A stretch of 64,000 bases of DNA from Symsagittifera roscoffensis (GCF_963678635.1 NC_087063.1:41492759-41556758), one strand, 5' to 3'; counted from the stretch's first letter, positions 11,706 to 22,680 are shown. Made by a program: numbers and translations. The notes: generated by a model not told the origin, from the letters alone.

Positions 11706-12998
11706 ATGGATGCGCCGTTAAATTTACCCGAATGCTCTATTTGTTTTGATTTTTTGGACGATCCAAGACAGTTGCCTTGTGGACACTGTTATTGTGGCCC
11801 ACATAAACCTTGTTTGGAAATCTTGAAAAATGAAAGCCTGTACAGATGTGCAATTTGTAAAATTGATCATCAAATTATTATCGAAGACCTGAAGCCAATG
11901 TATGGACTTAGAGATTTTCTAAAGGAGCAGCAAGATGTAACAGAAGGCGCTTTAAAGAAGGTACCTGTAACCTTATTTTGCTCCGAGCATCCTAAATTTC
12001 CAGTGAAATTTTGGTGTAAGAATTGTGAATGTACAATGTGCATAGAATGTTCAGATGATGATCTTCATTCAGATCACGATTTCATTTCGTTCTCAAAAAA
12101 CATACAGTCAATTGTTAATTCCGCTTGCTGTAAAAATATTAAAACGCTAGTACAGAAAACAGAGGAACTCGAAACGCAAATCAGGAAGTTAGTCGATGAG
12201 AAAGCAAAGATTTATGAGCAACAGTGCAAACTGGTAAGTATAAGGGATCAACCTGCATTTAGCGATGTCAAATTGCTACGCTGGTTGTTCGATACAAAAT
12301 TTGAACGGGAAAATGATGGTAATAATCTTATTGATGACGACGGTGGCGCTTTTGGATCTCAAACAGAGCAGCCAGCTTTGGAGTCGTTTCCTAGCTCCTC
12401 TTTTGGTGCATCATCAGAAGCTGTTCGTCCGAAAGTGAATGATCATGATCCAAGTACAAGATATGATAATAATACAGATTATAAATATTTAGATCCTGAT
12501 TATGACTATAATGACAACAACAAACCAGCACCGGTTAGAATGGACATGTTCAGACAGGAGGACGAGGCATTGCGATCTGCGCTCGATTTTTCGGTGGAAT
12601 ACCATTATCTCTCTTCCCAGGATATTTCTATTAATCCCGTGAGGATCGATTTTCCGTACCACCCAAATCAAAACGAAAGTCATAAAATCTCATCTGATTA
12701 TCTTATAAACAAGTTTTGCTTATTCCAAATGCGAATTCAGAAACAAAATGATAAACTTAAGGTATATCTTGACATCCGAGGAGCAGAAAGCGGTGTAAAA
12801 TACACCGTTTTGTTCAAACGTGCGGTTGGACCCGACTACTGGATTTGGAGAGACCAGTTACTTGAAGATAGCATCAACCAAGAACCAATAGCTAAAGTTA
12901 CAAAACTTAACTGGCCGGAACTGCCCGTAATGATGCCACCAAATACTGACTACAAAATATCTGCTTCAATTCATTTCATGCCAATAAATTTTACTTAG
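11706..12998 (+). CDS. TRIM-like RING / B-box / coiled-coil protein, intact
   Basis: A single uninterrupted 430-codon frame. Residues 10-51 form a RING finger: C10-x2-C13, C25-x-H27, C30, then C48-x2-C51. Position six is either H33 or C36, a slight departure from the usual C3HC4 spacing. Residues 92-124 fit a B-box 2: C92-x2-H95, C104-x2-C107, C112-x2-C115, H121-x2-H124. Residues ~145-176 look like a short coiled coil. An acidic D/N/Y-rich linker (~200-280) follows, then ~140 residues with no SPRY, MATH or NHL signature that I recognise. RING, B-box and coiled coil in that order define the tripartite motif of E3 ubiquitin ligases, so a cytoplasmic ubiquitin-ligase role is likely; substrates are unknown. 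Start chosen at the ATG conserved with the 16.5-kb paralogue. No intron is needed. Broken paralogues lie downstream. Confidence 0.88.
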   Translation: MDAPLNLPECSICFDFLDDPRQLPCGHCYCGPHKPCLEILKNESLYRCAICKIDHQIIIEDLKPMYGLRDFLKEQQDVTEGALKKVPVTLFCSEHPKFPVKFWCKNCECTMCIECSDDDLHSDHDFISFSKNIQSIVNSACCKNIKTLVQKTEELETQIRKLVDEKAKIYEQQCKLVSIRDQPAFSDVKLLRWLFDTKFERENDGNNLIDDDGGAFGSQTEQPALESFPSSSFGASSEAVRPKVNDHDPSTRYDNNTDYKYLDPDYDYNDNNKPAPVRMDMFRQEDEALRSALDFSVEYHYLSSQDISINPVRIDFPYHPNQNESHKISSDYLINKFCLFQMRIQKQNDKLKVYLDIRGAESGVKYTVLFKRAVGPDYWIWRDQLLEDSINQEPIAKVTKLNWPELPVMMPPNTDYKISASIHFMPINFT

Positions 12999-12999
12999 C

Positions 13000-14060
13000 A
13001 AACTATTTTTATAGCTTGATTAATAACTAGCAAGTTCTTTGCATCTGAAACTATTAGTTCAAAAAATCAATTTGTTCAAACCATCAATTGTTTATTTCAA
13101 TTAGTAAGTTTGAAATCAAAGTCATAATTTAGGAGTTTCTAAGCGAATGAAAACGGCAAAACAACTTTCAATCTTAATGTATCATTCTTTTTTGGTAAAG
13201 TCTGCATCGTTTTTCAAATTGACTCACTGAAGCGAAAAGCGGTGAGTTAAATTACTCACTTAATCTTTCGAACAGCTTTTAATTTGCGGTAAGACGCTCA
13301 TCAATTAAGATTTGTTACTTTGCTGCCATTCTAGATAAGGCTTGTCAGAAAATCAGGTGCCTGCTCTGAAATGAGAACAATCTAATTGGACTTGAAAAAG
13401 AAAACGCCTCTTGTAAAAAAATTTCAGCAAAATAATGTATGAAGGCAATGATCAAATAGTTTATTGAAACTTGCGCTCGTTCCCTTGAAATCGGCACCTG
13501 TCAAATGATGTGAATTTGTTAGAATAACTTCACTCTTCACATAGCTAGCTTTTCGTTTTCAAGTGTGATAAAACGAAGTTTTTCACTTGCACTAATTTTC
13601 ATTTAGTTGATTGACTTCTATGTTAAAAGGATAGCAAGCTCCACTATCCAACGGCTAAAGTGTAAGGGTCATGAAAAGCGTGATTCTAGTTTCAAAATGG
13701 TTTTTGGTTTTTCAAATTTCTAGCGGAAAAAATTTTTTCATTGATCCGGTTTTCTGTAGATAGGATCACTTTAAAAAAGTCAATCATAAACAGATCTTAA
13801 AATTCAAAGAGCTTTAGCGTGATATAATTTTTTATTTAAACTTGTGAGCGAAGTGCATTGCTACGAACCTTCTTTTTTCCAGCCCAAGTCGCAAGTAAAA
13901 GTGCTAATTTTAGTGGCACTTTGAATCGGTAGGCTGCTGTCGCAGTATAATGGCATGTGTGCTTTGACATTTGATTAACAAAAGTTAACATATTTGATGC
14001 ATTTTCAACTGATCTATTGAGCCTATGAAAGTTATTTGTTTCAATTAGCAGTGCAATGAT
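13000..14060. other. 3' flank and spacer after the intact TRIM-like gene
   Basis: No gene recognised. The part from 13,000 to about 13,400 reappears in diverged form at about 14,440-14,880 behind the 3' relic, so it belongs to the duplicated gene unit. The rest is AT-rich spacer. Confidence 0.6.
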
Positions 14061-14880
14061 AAAATTATATGTTATCCAAATACAAGATATGAGAATAATC
14101 CAGATAATAATTATTTAGATCCTGTTTTTTATCCTGATTATGGTTATGATGGCAACAACGAACCAGCACCAGTTAAAATGTACATGTTTTGAAAGGAGGG
14201 CGAGGCATTGCGATCTGCGCTCGATATTTTGTTGAATAACCATTCTCTCTTCCCAACATATATTTATTAATCCCGTGAGGATAGATTTTCCGTACCACCC
14301 AAATCAAAATAATTCCAAATGCGAATTCAGAAACAAAATAATAAACTAAAGGTATATCTTGATATCCGAGGAGCAGACATAGCTGTAAAATACAACGTTT
14401 TCTTGCACATGTGGTACATCCTACCAAATATCTGTTTCAGTTTACTTCATTTCATGACGCTAATGTGATGACAAATATGTTTGATTACAACTAGAAAAAT
14501 TATTTTGTAGCTTGGTTAAAAGCATATTTTTGTAGCTTCTTTGTATCTGAAACTAGATGTTCAAAAGATGACTCTGTTCAAATCATATTTGATTTCAAAT
14601 TTACTTATTAAAAAAATTTGAAGTCACCTATTAGGATTTTCTAAGCTGATGAAATCAGGAACATAATCTTCAGTCTTATTGTGATTGTATCATTCGGTTT
14701 CGCTGAAATCCGCATCCATTTTTCTTTTTAACAGCTCATAATTGGCGGGAATTAGCTAATCATTTACGATTTGCTACTTTCATGTCTTTCAAGAAAAGGT
14801 TTTCAGCAAATCAGGTGCTTGTTCTGAAATGAGAATTATATAGTAGTACAGGATTTATTGTTCCGATCCTTGAAAATGTG
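14060..14880 (+). pseudogene. 3' relic of the TRIM-like gene
   Basis: About 14,070-14,430 matches the linker and C-terminal region of the intact gene (12,460-12,960), with the same 'gcattgcgatctgcgctcga' stretch, but with a stop in the conserved Met/Asp/Met-Phe stretch ('ttttgaaag' near 14,190), frame changes and an internal deletion before the final exonic stretch. The following ~450 bases match the intact gene's 3' flank. No RING or B-box part is present. This is a partial tandem duplicate in advanced decay. Confidence 0.82.
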
Positions 14881-15414
14881 GAGGAACTTTGCTTTCGGGT
14901 GTGTTTTAGTTCTTTTTTTTCCACGCAGAAACAGATCGCAAATAATTATTGGAATGGGTCGAGTGATGTATCATAGTAAAACCCTTTTAGTCGTGATTCA
15001 AACAATCTTAAAATAGTTTCAAAAAATTATCCCAATATCGAGAAAAACATAATCAAAGTTTTTGATTTTTGGTCTAAATTTGAGCTAGCAGGCTTACAAT
15101 AGCTTACGTATGCTTAATTTAAGCCGTGAAAACTTAGTAAAGTTAGTTTCTGGAATTTTTTGCACCTCTTTGAGAATCAAAATTTTCAAAAAAAAGTTCT
15201 GCAAAAAAGTCTTAAATACATTTTAGTAGTTTAGCTTAAAATATTTTTTTCGTTTTTTTTTTCAGTCATTTTTCTTCACAAAATGTTGTCCAGTTTGCCT
15301 ATTTTGTTATGACTGTTGAATAAGCCTCAGTTCCATATTTTCGTTCATATTGTTTTTTCAAATTTGGCACCTCAATGTAATGATTTTGTTATGATTGTCT
15401 CATTCTTCAGAAAG
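14881..15414. other. AT-rich spacer
   Basis: No gene or clear repeat recognised. It lies between the 3' relic and the second copy of module B, which begins near 15,415. Confidence 0.5.
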
Positions 15415-16491
15415 CTAGCCTGTCGTTACTAAGTTTTAAAGAACAGAAGTGGCTTTCATTTATGCAGGTACTGATGATTTGTGAGCGTGAACAAAATTCT
15501 AATTGTTCACATTCGATTTCTTATTTTTTCGCGGTTTGATGTTTAATTTTTTTAAATCTTCAGTTCATTTTTTGTTAAAAAGAGGCCAGCTCAACTAACG
15601 AACAGCAAAAGCTTAAAAGGCACGAAAAGTTTAAAAGGCATCGACGTCTATTTTCAAAATTGACGTTTTTGTTATGAATTTCCAGCGGAATAAAAAACCT
15701 AATGATCCAGTCTTCTCTAAATGGAAAAAATTTAAGGTCTATCATAAACTTTTCTTGAAAATCAAAGAGCTTTAGTGTGAATTTTTGCTTGAATTTCCTT
15801 GATTTTTTTCCTAAAACTTTTTCGTTGAATTTCAGATTTTTGCATCAATTTCAATCAAGTTGTTCCGGTTTCCTTGAGTTCCTTTAAACTTTTCCAACCA
15901 TCTGTTGGCTAAGCTTAAGAGCTATTTAATTTACCGATTTTATTTTATATTCTGCTATAACCACGCGATTTTAGTAGCCCGTTCTTATTGTACTTCAGAA
16001 AAACTGGTTTTGGAAGCTTCATTTAGCGCTTTCTTGACAATAAAAAGTTTTTGTACCCGTTCGAACAAATATCTATGGCTCAGTGGAACGCGACATGAAA
16101 TGATTCATGAACCACGTCTCTTTAATGATTCATGAACCACGTCTCTTTCTCGAAGAGATAATTTAAACTTTGCTGCAGGGAAAGTGTTGAAAATAGGGGG
16201 TAAATGGCACAGGGTGAGTTTGGTACCATAGGTTGTATTAGGGCGGATTTTTTTTGATCGAATTGTTATAAAATAATTTTCCATCGTTTCGTTAAATTGT
16301 TGTGAAAAACCTATGAAAGATAATATAGCAATAGGTCTGTGGTTACTCTCGTTTCAATACCCATGTCCTCATTTAAAATGTTTCAGATAATTTTGTGCTC
16401 TTACATTCCTTGTGGTGGAACGTAGTCAGTCTCTGTCATCTTTTTACAAGCAAAAAAGTTGTCTTTTGACTAATCCAATCAAAACCTGAAA
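15415..16491 (+). promoter_or_regulatory. Module B: duplicated 5' flank of the broken TRIM-like paralogue
   Basis: Second copy of the flank that precedes the intact gene, with point differences, a short deletion near 15,970 and a ~24-base local duplication around 16,095-16,145 ('atgattcatgaaccacgtct' occurs twice). The leader just before the ATG at 16,492 is nearly identical to that of the intact gene. Confidence 0.5.
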
Positions 16492-17605
16492 ATGGATGCG
16501 CCGTTAAATTTACCCGAATGCTCTATTTGTACTGATTTTTTGGACGATCCAAGACAGTTGCCTTGTGGACACTGTTATTGTGGTCCACATAAACCTTGTT
16601 TGGAAATCTTAAAAAATGAAAGCCTGTACAGATGTGCAATTTGTAAAATTGATCATCAAATTATTATCGAAGACCTGAAGCCAATGTATGGCCTTAGAGA
16701 TTTTCTAGAGGAGCAGCAAGATGTAACAGAAGAGGCTTTAAAGAAGGTACCTGGAACCTTATTTTGCTCCGAGCATCCTAAATTTCCAGTAAAATTTTGG
16801 TGTAAGAATTGTGAATGTACAATGTGCATAGAATGCTCAGATGATGATCTTCATTCAGATCACGATTTCATTTCGTTCTCAAAAAACATAAAGTCAATTG
16901 TTAATTCCGCTTGCTGTAAAATATTAAAAAACTAGAACAGAAAACTGAGGAACTTGAGCTGCAAATGAGAAAGTTAGTCAGTGTTAAAGCAAAGATTTAT
17001 GAGCAACAGGACAAGCTGATAAATATAAAGGATCAACCTGAATTTATCGATGTCAAATTGCTGCGCTGGTTGCTCGAGACAGAATTTAAATGGGAGAATA
17101 ATGGTAATAATCTTCTTGATGATGACGGGGGCGCTTTTGGACCTCTTAAAAGTCTATCTATTGCTACCCAGACAGGAGAGACTACTCTTATTGACCAATC
17201 TAATCAATTTATAAATCGGAGAAAAGAAACATGAATACTAAAACGGAGTCAGCCTTGGACTCTTTTCACGGCTCATCTTTAAGTGAATCATCAGCAGCTG
17301 TCCGTCCTCATTATCCAAGTACAAGTTGTTTTATTGATGAAGTGGGTACTGTTTTTCACCCTGATAATGGTAATACTGCACCGGTCAGAATGGACATGTT
17401 CAGACAGGAAGACGAGTCCTTGCGCTCTGCATTGTATTTTATGGTCGGTAACCATTATCTCGCTACCGAGTATATTTCCATTAATCCAGTGAGGATCGAT
17501 TTTCCGTACTGCCCAAATCAAAATCAAACTGAAACAAGACTGCTCGTATCAGGGCGAAGCCCTGAATGTTCCTACTGCCTTTTAAGGTTTATGGAACAGC
17601 AGTAA
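16492..17605 (+). pseudogene. TRIM-like RING/B-box paralogue, frameshifted and truncated
   Basis: The first 147 codons are nearly identical to the intact gene and keep all RING and B-box ligands. Compared with the intact gene, one A is then missing in the A-run after the 'gcttgctgtaaa' stretch (about 16,920), which shifts the frame and ends translation at 16,935. The coiled-coil and acidic linker continue in another frame (16,965-17,234), which ends at a stop near 17,232. A third frame (17,231-17,605) carries the beginning of the C-terminal domain, and similarity to the intact gene stops near 17,530. An extra linker piece (about 17,150-17,220) is absent from the intact gene but resembles the 'ALIDQSNQ' linker of the 23-35 kb array. 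A truncated RING/B-box product could still be made, but this is most likely a pseudogene. Confidence 0.85.
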
Positions 17606-18076
17606 TAACATAAAAATTTAAATGAAATAAAATAAAATGAATTTTTTTTTTCAAATTTGAAATTTTTTATGAAAATCATCCCCCCACACGCCATTTGAAG
17701 TACAAAAAGATAGATTTTATTCCTTGTAACAAATCAATTATGGCAAATAAGCTTCGTTCAACCAATTTGGAACGATTTGTAAGACGGATTAAATCTCCGC
17801 TTACGCGTTAAGAGCGCCAATTATATCGCGCGTTAATTGTCCCAAATTGGTCAAAATGGCAATCTTTAAACCCTCATAACTTTACAAAAAATGATCACAG
17901 GTGAAATATCTTTTCAAATTTAAGCTCAGGACAACAATGGCTTTCGGATGATATAAAAAAAATTCCGTCAAAAATGGCTAGTTGAAAAGTCGAAATTTGT
18001 CTGAAGAAAAAAAAAACCCACCCCGAGCACAAATATTCCGTTACTTTCGTATCGAAAGTCGGAACAATAATCTATT
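17530..18076. other. Unrelated ~540-bp insert replacing the paralogue 3' end
   Basis: The sequence has no counterpart behind the intact gene. It starts with a small palindrome 'cagggcgaagccctg' and ends with 'tcggaacaataatctattcg', after which module A begins. It holds no ORF of note. It may be a short transposon fragment or a rearrangement junction; I see no clear terminal repeats. Confidence 0.45.
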
Positions 18077-19450
18077 CGAAGCAAACCAACCTACTAAAAC
18101 AAATTCGACATATTTCAAAACTAACTTCTAAAAAACTACTAAAATAACTTCTACCTGCTGCTAGTTTCTTGCGTGAGCGTTGCTTCTCTTTTATGTTTCA
18201 ATTTTTTTATACAAAAATTCACACATTTTGAAGCAATTTCTGTTCATAGTTACAACCATGAAGTACTATGAGAAAATGAATATTGAAAACGACTATGAAA
18301 TTAATAAATAAGTAACATTGATTGATTATTAGCGAAAAGCTTATATCTATAAAGTAGAAGTGATTTTCATGTATATCGGTTTTGTTTTTTTTTTCAGGAA
18401 AAATTCTTTTCTATGCTCTTATAATAACAGTCCTCATATGTATTATTGCTTTTTCGAATGCACTGAGTTATATTGAGTCCAATTCAAATTCATCCGCTAA
18501 ATTTAGGATAAATTGCCCAAATTGAACTCTCCAATTGCGAAAGCACTCTCCAAAATTGGCGCAAAAAAACGTGAAAGACTTCTTATTTCGAACGTTGAGT
18601 TAAATTTTTAGATTTTCCATTGTAGATAATTATTTACTCAATTATCCATTTTTTTACAATTGGGTTAGTCTTATCAAAAAAGTTTTAATCATAATTCGTT
18701 CCTGAAACTCAAAGTTTCAACGCGATATACCTTTTCTTCAAAATTCGAAAAAAAAATGAATCATGTTCAAAAATTTTCAATCCACTTTTTCGGCCTCCTT
18801 GTTTTTTTACAATTTTTTTGCCGATTTTTTTTACAATTTTTTTGGAAAAGTTAGGTACATCATTATTATACTCATCGCAAGAATTAAGATTCTTCCATTT
18901 AAAGCATTGCTAGCCTGTCGTTTCCAAGTTTTAAAGAGCGGAAATGGCTTTCATTTATGCAGGTACTGATGATATTTGAGCGTGCACAAAGTTGTAATTG
19001 TTCACATTCGATTTCTTATTTTTTTGCGGTTTGATTTTATTTTTTTAAAACTTCAGTTCATTATTTTGTCAAAAAGAGGCAACTCAACTAACGAATAGCA
19101 AAAGCTTAAAGGGCACGAAAACGGTTATCAAGTTCTAGTTTCAAATAAAACTTTTCTATGAATTCCCAGCGGAATAAAAAACATTTTGATCCAGTTTTCT
19201 CTGAATAGATAAAATTTAACAAGAAGGTCAATCAAAAACCTTTCATGGAATTCAAAGAGCTTTAGCGCGATTTTTCCTCGATTTTCCTTGATTTTTTTTC
19301 CTAGAATTTTTTTCCTTGAATTTCAAATTTTTGCATCAATTTTCAAATTGCATCAATTTTCAATCAAGTTGTTTCGTTTTCCTTGAGTTCTTTTAAATTT
19401 TGCCAACCATATCTTGGCTATGTTTAGGACCTATTTAACTTACCGTTTTT
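18077..19450. repeat. Module A plus partial module B without a gene
   Basis: Similar to 9,732-11,160 with point differences and indels, including a ~100-base deletion near 18,830. Similarity ends near 19,450, just where the rest of the upstream region and the TRIM-like gene would be expected. It shows a third duplication unit whose gene has been lost or rearranged away. Confidence 0.8.
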
Positions 19451-21013
19451 CAGAGCATAACATTTAAAAGTATATCTAAGCAAAAGTCTTGCGAGTGTGC
19501 ATCTTTTTATAGTTGATGTGACAATTCGTTACAAGCGACCTTTTTTAACCGGCAAAAACTCAAAACTGGCGACAATTCGGAACAATTGGTCAGGCCGCAA
19601 ATACTGATTCAAGAAAACTATATTCCTCGTGCCGTGGTCGCATGCGGAAAGTGAGTGCAGCGGAGCAAGCGGTTCGCTACTTGTCGAAGTCATGTCACCA
19701 ATTGTCGCTTCTTACGAAATGCTACGAGCTACGAATTAACTTCCATCGGTTTTCATACCTATCAAATTTAGCATGAAAAAGCTTTTCCGCTTTACACTAC
19801 AATTTTTGTTATTCATCTGAAATAATGCTGCCTAATCGCAAGCGCAATAAGTCGGAACATAGACTTAGCCCATTTATTGCTTTAAACTAATTTGTTGGAC
19901 AACGTCCTGAAGTTTCGAAATAATACTGAAATGCGGCTTGATAATGTCAGTGAAAATGAAACCTTAAATTCAAAATTTTCTTAGAAACCATCGAAAGTGC
20001 AGCGCAAATAAAAATTCAGAGAACTTCATTTAAAGGCCAAAAATGGAAAAGTTTCTCCTAAACAAAGGTCTGTCAGGATTTTTCTGCGGTTTCAAAGAAA
20101 ATGTTTATGTTCCGATATTTTATGGCAAAGGACTCGAACATTGAGAATTGAAAAAGTTGGAATTGACAAAATTAAATGAAAAGGGAAAAGGTACTTTTCA
20201 GACAAAAACTGTCACACCTAAAAATTAAAATTTGCTCAAATATGGCTCATTGGTCTTTTAATTCAACTTTGTCAGGTCAAATTTTGTTTGCAGGACTAAT
20301 AATTTTTGCGAAAAAAAGGTTACCCGTTGGACAAAAAATTTACCGGTCTACCGTTTGCTTTCTTAGTTTTTGTTAGCTTTGTTGCCACCAAGGTGCATTT
20401 TTTGTTTTGTAAACAGTTTTCGGTTTTTATCCATAACCAAATGTTTTTTTAATTTAATCCTGTTATTAGCAATTTTGGACAGTTTAGCAATTTGATGACA
20501 GGGCATTTTAAAAAGTTCAGATATAACTGTGGGATTGAAGATAGTTGTTTTTAATTCTCAGGATATTGACACGCAATTTTTTGAAAACCAATTTTCAGTT
20601 TTTTTCAGGACAAATTCAACGATATTTTCTTCACGTCACTTGTATTTTTTCGAATGTGTAAGAAGTGGTGCTGAAAATTGTCCTATTTTAAAAGTAAGTC
20701 TTCCAAAAAGTTAAGCCGGCTACGCTACAAAAAAAATCGGTTGCAAGGAGTTTTCAGTAGGTTGATTCATTTTAACTTTTTACGAGTAATTGAAGCTAAA
20801 ATTGGCGTTATCACCACTAAAACGAATTGAAATTACATATCCTCAAAGTAAACAAACAAGTGACATTTCAAAAGGTTTTTGGCAAATTATTTGGACTAGC
20901 GAACGTAACCTAAATTACGAATCCACATATTTCAGCAAATTAAAATATTAATTTGGTTATAATGACGTTGCGTAGCAGTGTGAATTCAATTGCATCTGTT
21001 CTATATGCTTTTT
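19451..21013. other. AT-rich region, no recognised gene
   Basis: Several 60-70-codon ORFs (for example 20,176-20,376 and 20,529-20,714 on the plus strand) show no domain or repeat support. I see nothing assignable here. Confidence 0.5.
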
Positions 21014-21169
21014 AATGGCTAGTGTTCGCCTTGAGTCAAGCTAACCTGACACCAGTACAGGGACGTGATACTCTCTGAGGAAAATTGCAAAAAAATCAAG
21101 GCAATATTCAATTTATTCTTCTATTTTATTGGAGGTAAGTTATTTTTTTATGACAATTGTAGTAAAAAT

Positions 21170-21214
<45 letters not shown>

Positions 21215-21386
21215 CACATACATGTATGTATATTTTTACTACAATTGTCATAAAAAATAACTTACCTCCAATAAAATAGAATAATAAATTGAATTTTGCC
21301 TTGATTATTTTGCAATTTTCCTAAGAGAGTATCACGTCCCCGTACTGGTGTCAGGTTAGCTTGACTCAAGGCAAACACTAGCCATT
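21014..21386. mobile_element. Foldback (palindromic) MITE-like element, 373 bp
   Basis: The two halves are inverted copies meeting near 21,200, starting 'aatggctagtgtt' and ending 'aacactagccatt'. The arms are ~170 bases with few mismatches. The loop is a CATA/TA microsatellite (about 21,170-21,230). There is no coding capacity. Such structures are typical of non-autonomous foldback DNA elements. I could not find a convincing target-site duplication. A 'ggtaagt' in the left arm looks like a splice donor but is simply part of the palindrome. Confidence 0.8.
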
Positions 21387-21399
21387 GAAATAAATTTTT

Positions 21400-22675
21400 A
21401 GCGTGCGCTCTGCCAGTGTTCTTTTGGCAGAGTGCACTCGTGACCCAAAAATTAACACCCAAAAATTTTTTGTGGGGCAAACCAACGAATTTCATCGGAA
21501 GAACCAATCAAGTTATCAACTTGTGTGAATAAAGCTAACTCCGTACATTTTTCTAATTATACAAGCGCTCTGCCGATTTTTCGGCACTTCTACAATTTTC
21601 GATAATTGCTTATGACGATTTTCTATATTATTTTTTTCTGGTACAGTTAACTGAATTTTTTTCAAAAGTACTCTCGAATATCAAAATCAGTAACAAAGAC
21701 ACGCACAGGTTGATGAGTTGGCGCTCAAACCTGGTGATTTTTGTTCACGAAATTGTTAGCCTGATCAAGTTTTCCACCTTACCAGAAGGTTATGGTGCTT
21801 CCATTCAGCATCATAGATGCTTTTTTGCAGAAATAATGTTGCAAGACAGTTTTTTTGTTCTTGGCAAATAAACGTAGTCAATTTTTTTAAAACCAATTTT
21901 TTGGCGGAAAAATTGTGTTGAGGTAAAATTGGGTAAAATGAATCTGTTCTGCTGTCATTAAATCTAGTTCTAGGCGTTAAAGACAACGCGTGTGCGCCAA
22001 AAATTTCGTCACATTGAAAAATAAATCAATTTCCTGTTAAATTTTGGGCCGGATGAAAACTATTCAAAAGTTCGAAAATCTTAAACAACATATTATACCA
22101 CTCATATTAGAGTATCTGATTGTCAAAACAAGTAAGTGAGGGTTTGGAGCAGTGGCTGACATTCTGGTGCATTCGAATGTATTTTATCTCAGCATTTTCC
22201 ATTTTATTTTAGCCTTGCTCGTTGAATAATGAAAAAAATAGCAAACGGCAGAGCGCACTTATAATTATAATTTTTGGCAAAAAAAAATAAACGGAAACCA
22301 TATTTTTTCTTGATCTCAATCGAGGCAATGTAGATTGAATCAGTTACAGATGTTTATTTTTCATGAAAAATTAGCCCAACAGTGTTTTCGTTAGTAATTT
22401 CGGCAGAGCGCATCAATAACAATGGTTTTTTAGACAGAGCGCACCTATAAATACTTCATAATTTTTGTTTAAAAAATTAGATCAACGATTTTTTGATGAA
22501 TTAAAATCTTACTAAAATGTACTAATGAAAAGATTGCAGTCTTTGGATGCCCAAATTTTGGATTACTGACAGAAAATTGAGTCATGTAAGTTTTCTCGGC
22601 AGATCGCACGTTACTAATTTTCGGCAGAGCGGACCCTATAATTATGGTTTTTTCGGCAGAGCTCACATGATAATT
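21400..22675. repeat. Dispersed GGCAGAGCGCAC motif region
   Basis: The word (t)cggcagagcgcac or a close variant occurs in either orientation near 21,402, 21,420, 21,565, 22,247, 22,404, 22,434, 22,597, 22,625 and 22,659. Several copies are followed by 'tataattat'-type sequence. The first two form a stem, 'ctctgcca...tggcagag'. The spacing is irregular, so this is not a simple tandem array. No gene is recognised in the intervening DNA. Confidence 0.6.
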
Positions 22676-22680
22676 ATTAT

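Noticed and set aside
12489..12683. Minus-strand ORF inside the intact TRIM-like gene, with similar ones at 14,173-14,427 and 17,291-17,527
   Set aside because: Antisense shadow of the conserved C-terminal coding region; it recurs only because the gene is duplicated.
21134..21145. Splice-donor-like 'ggtaagt' in the foldback arm
   Set aside because: It is part of a perfect palindrome, has no exon upstream, and its mirror copy lies in the other arm.
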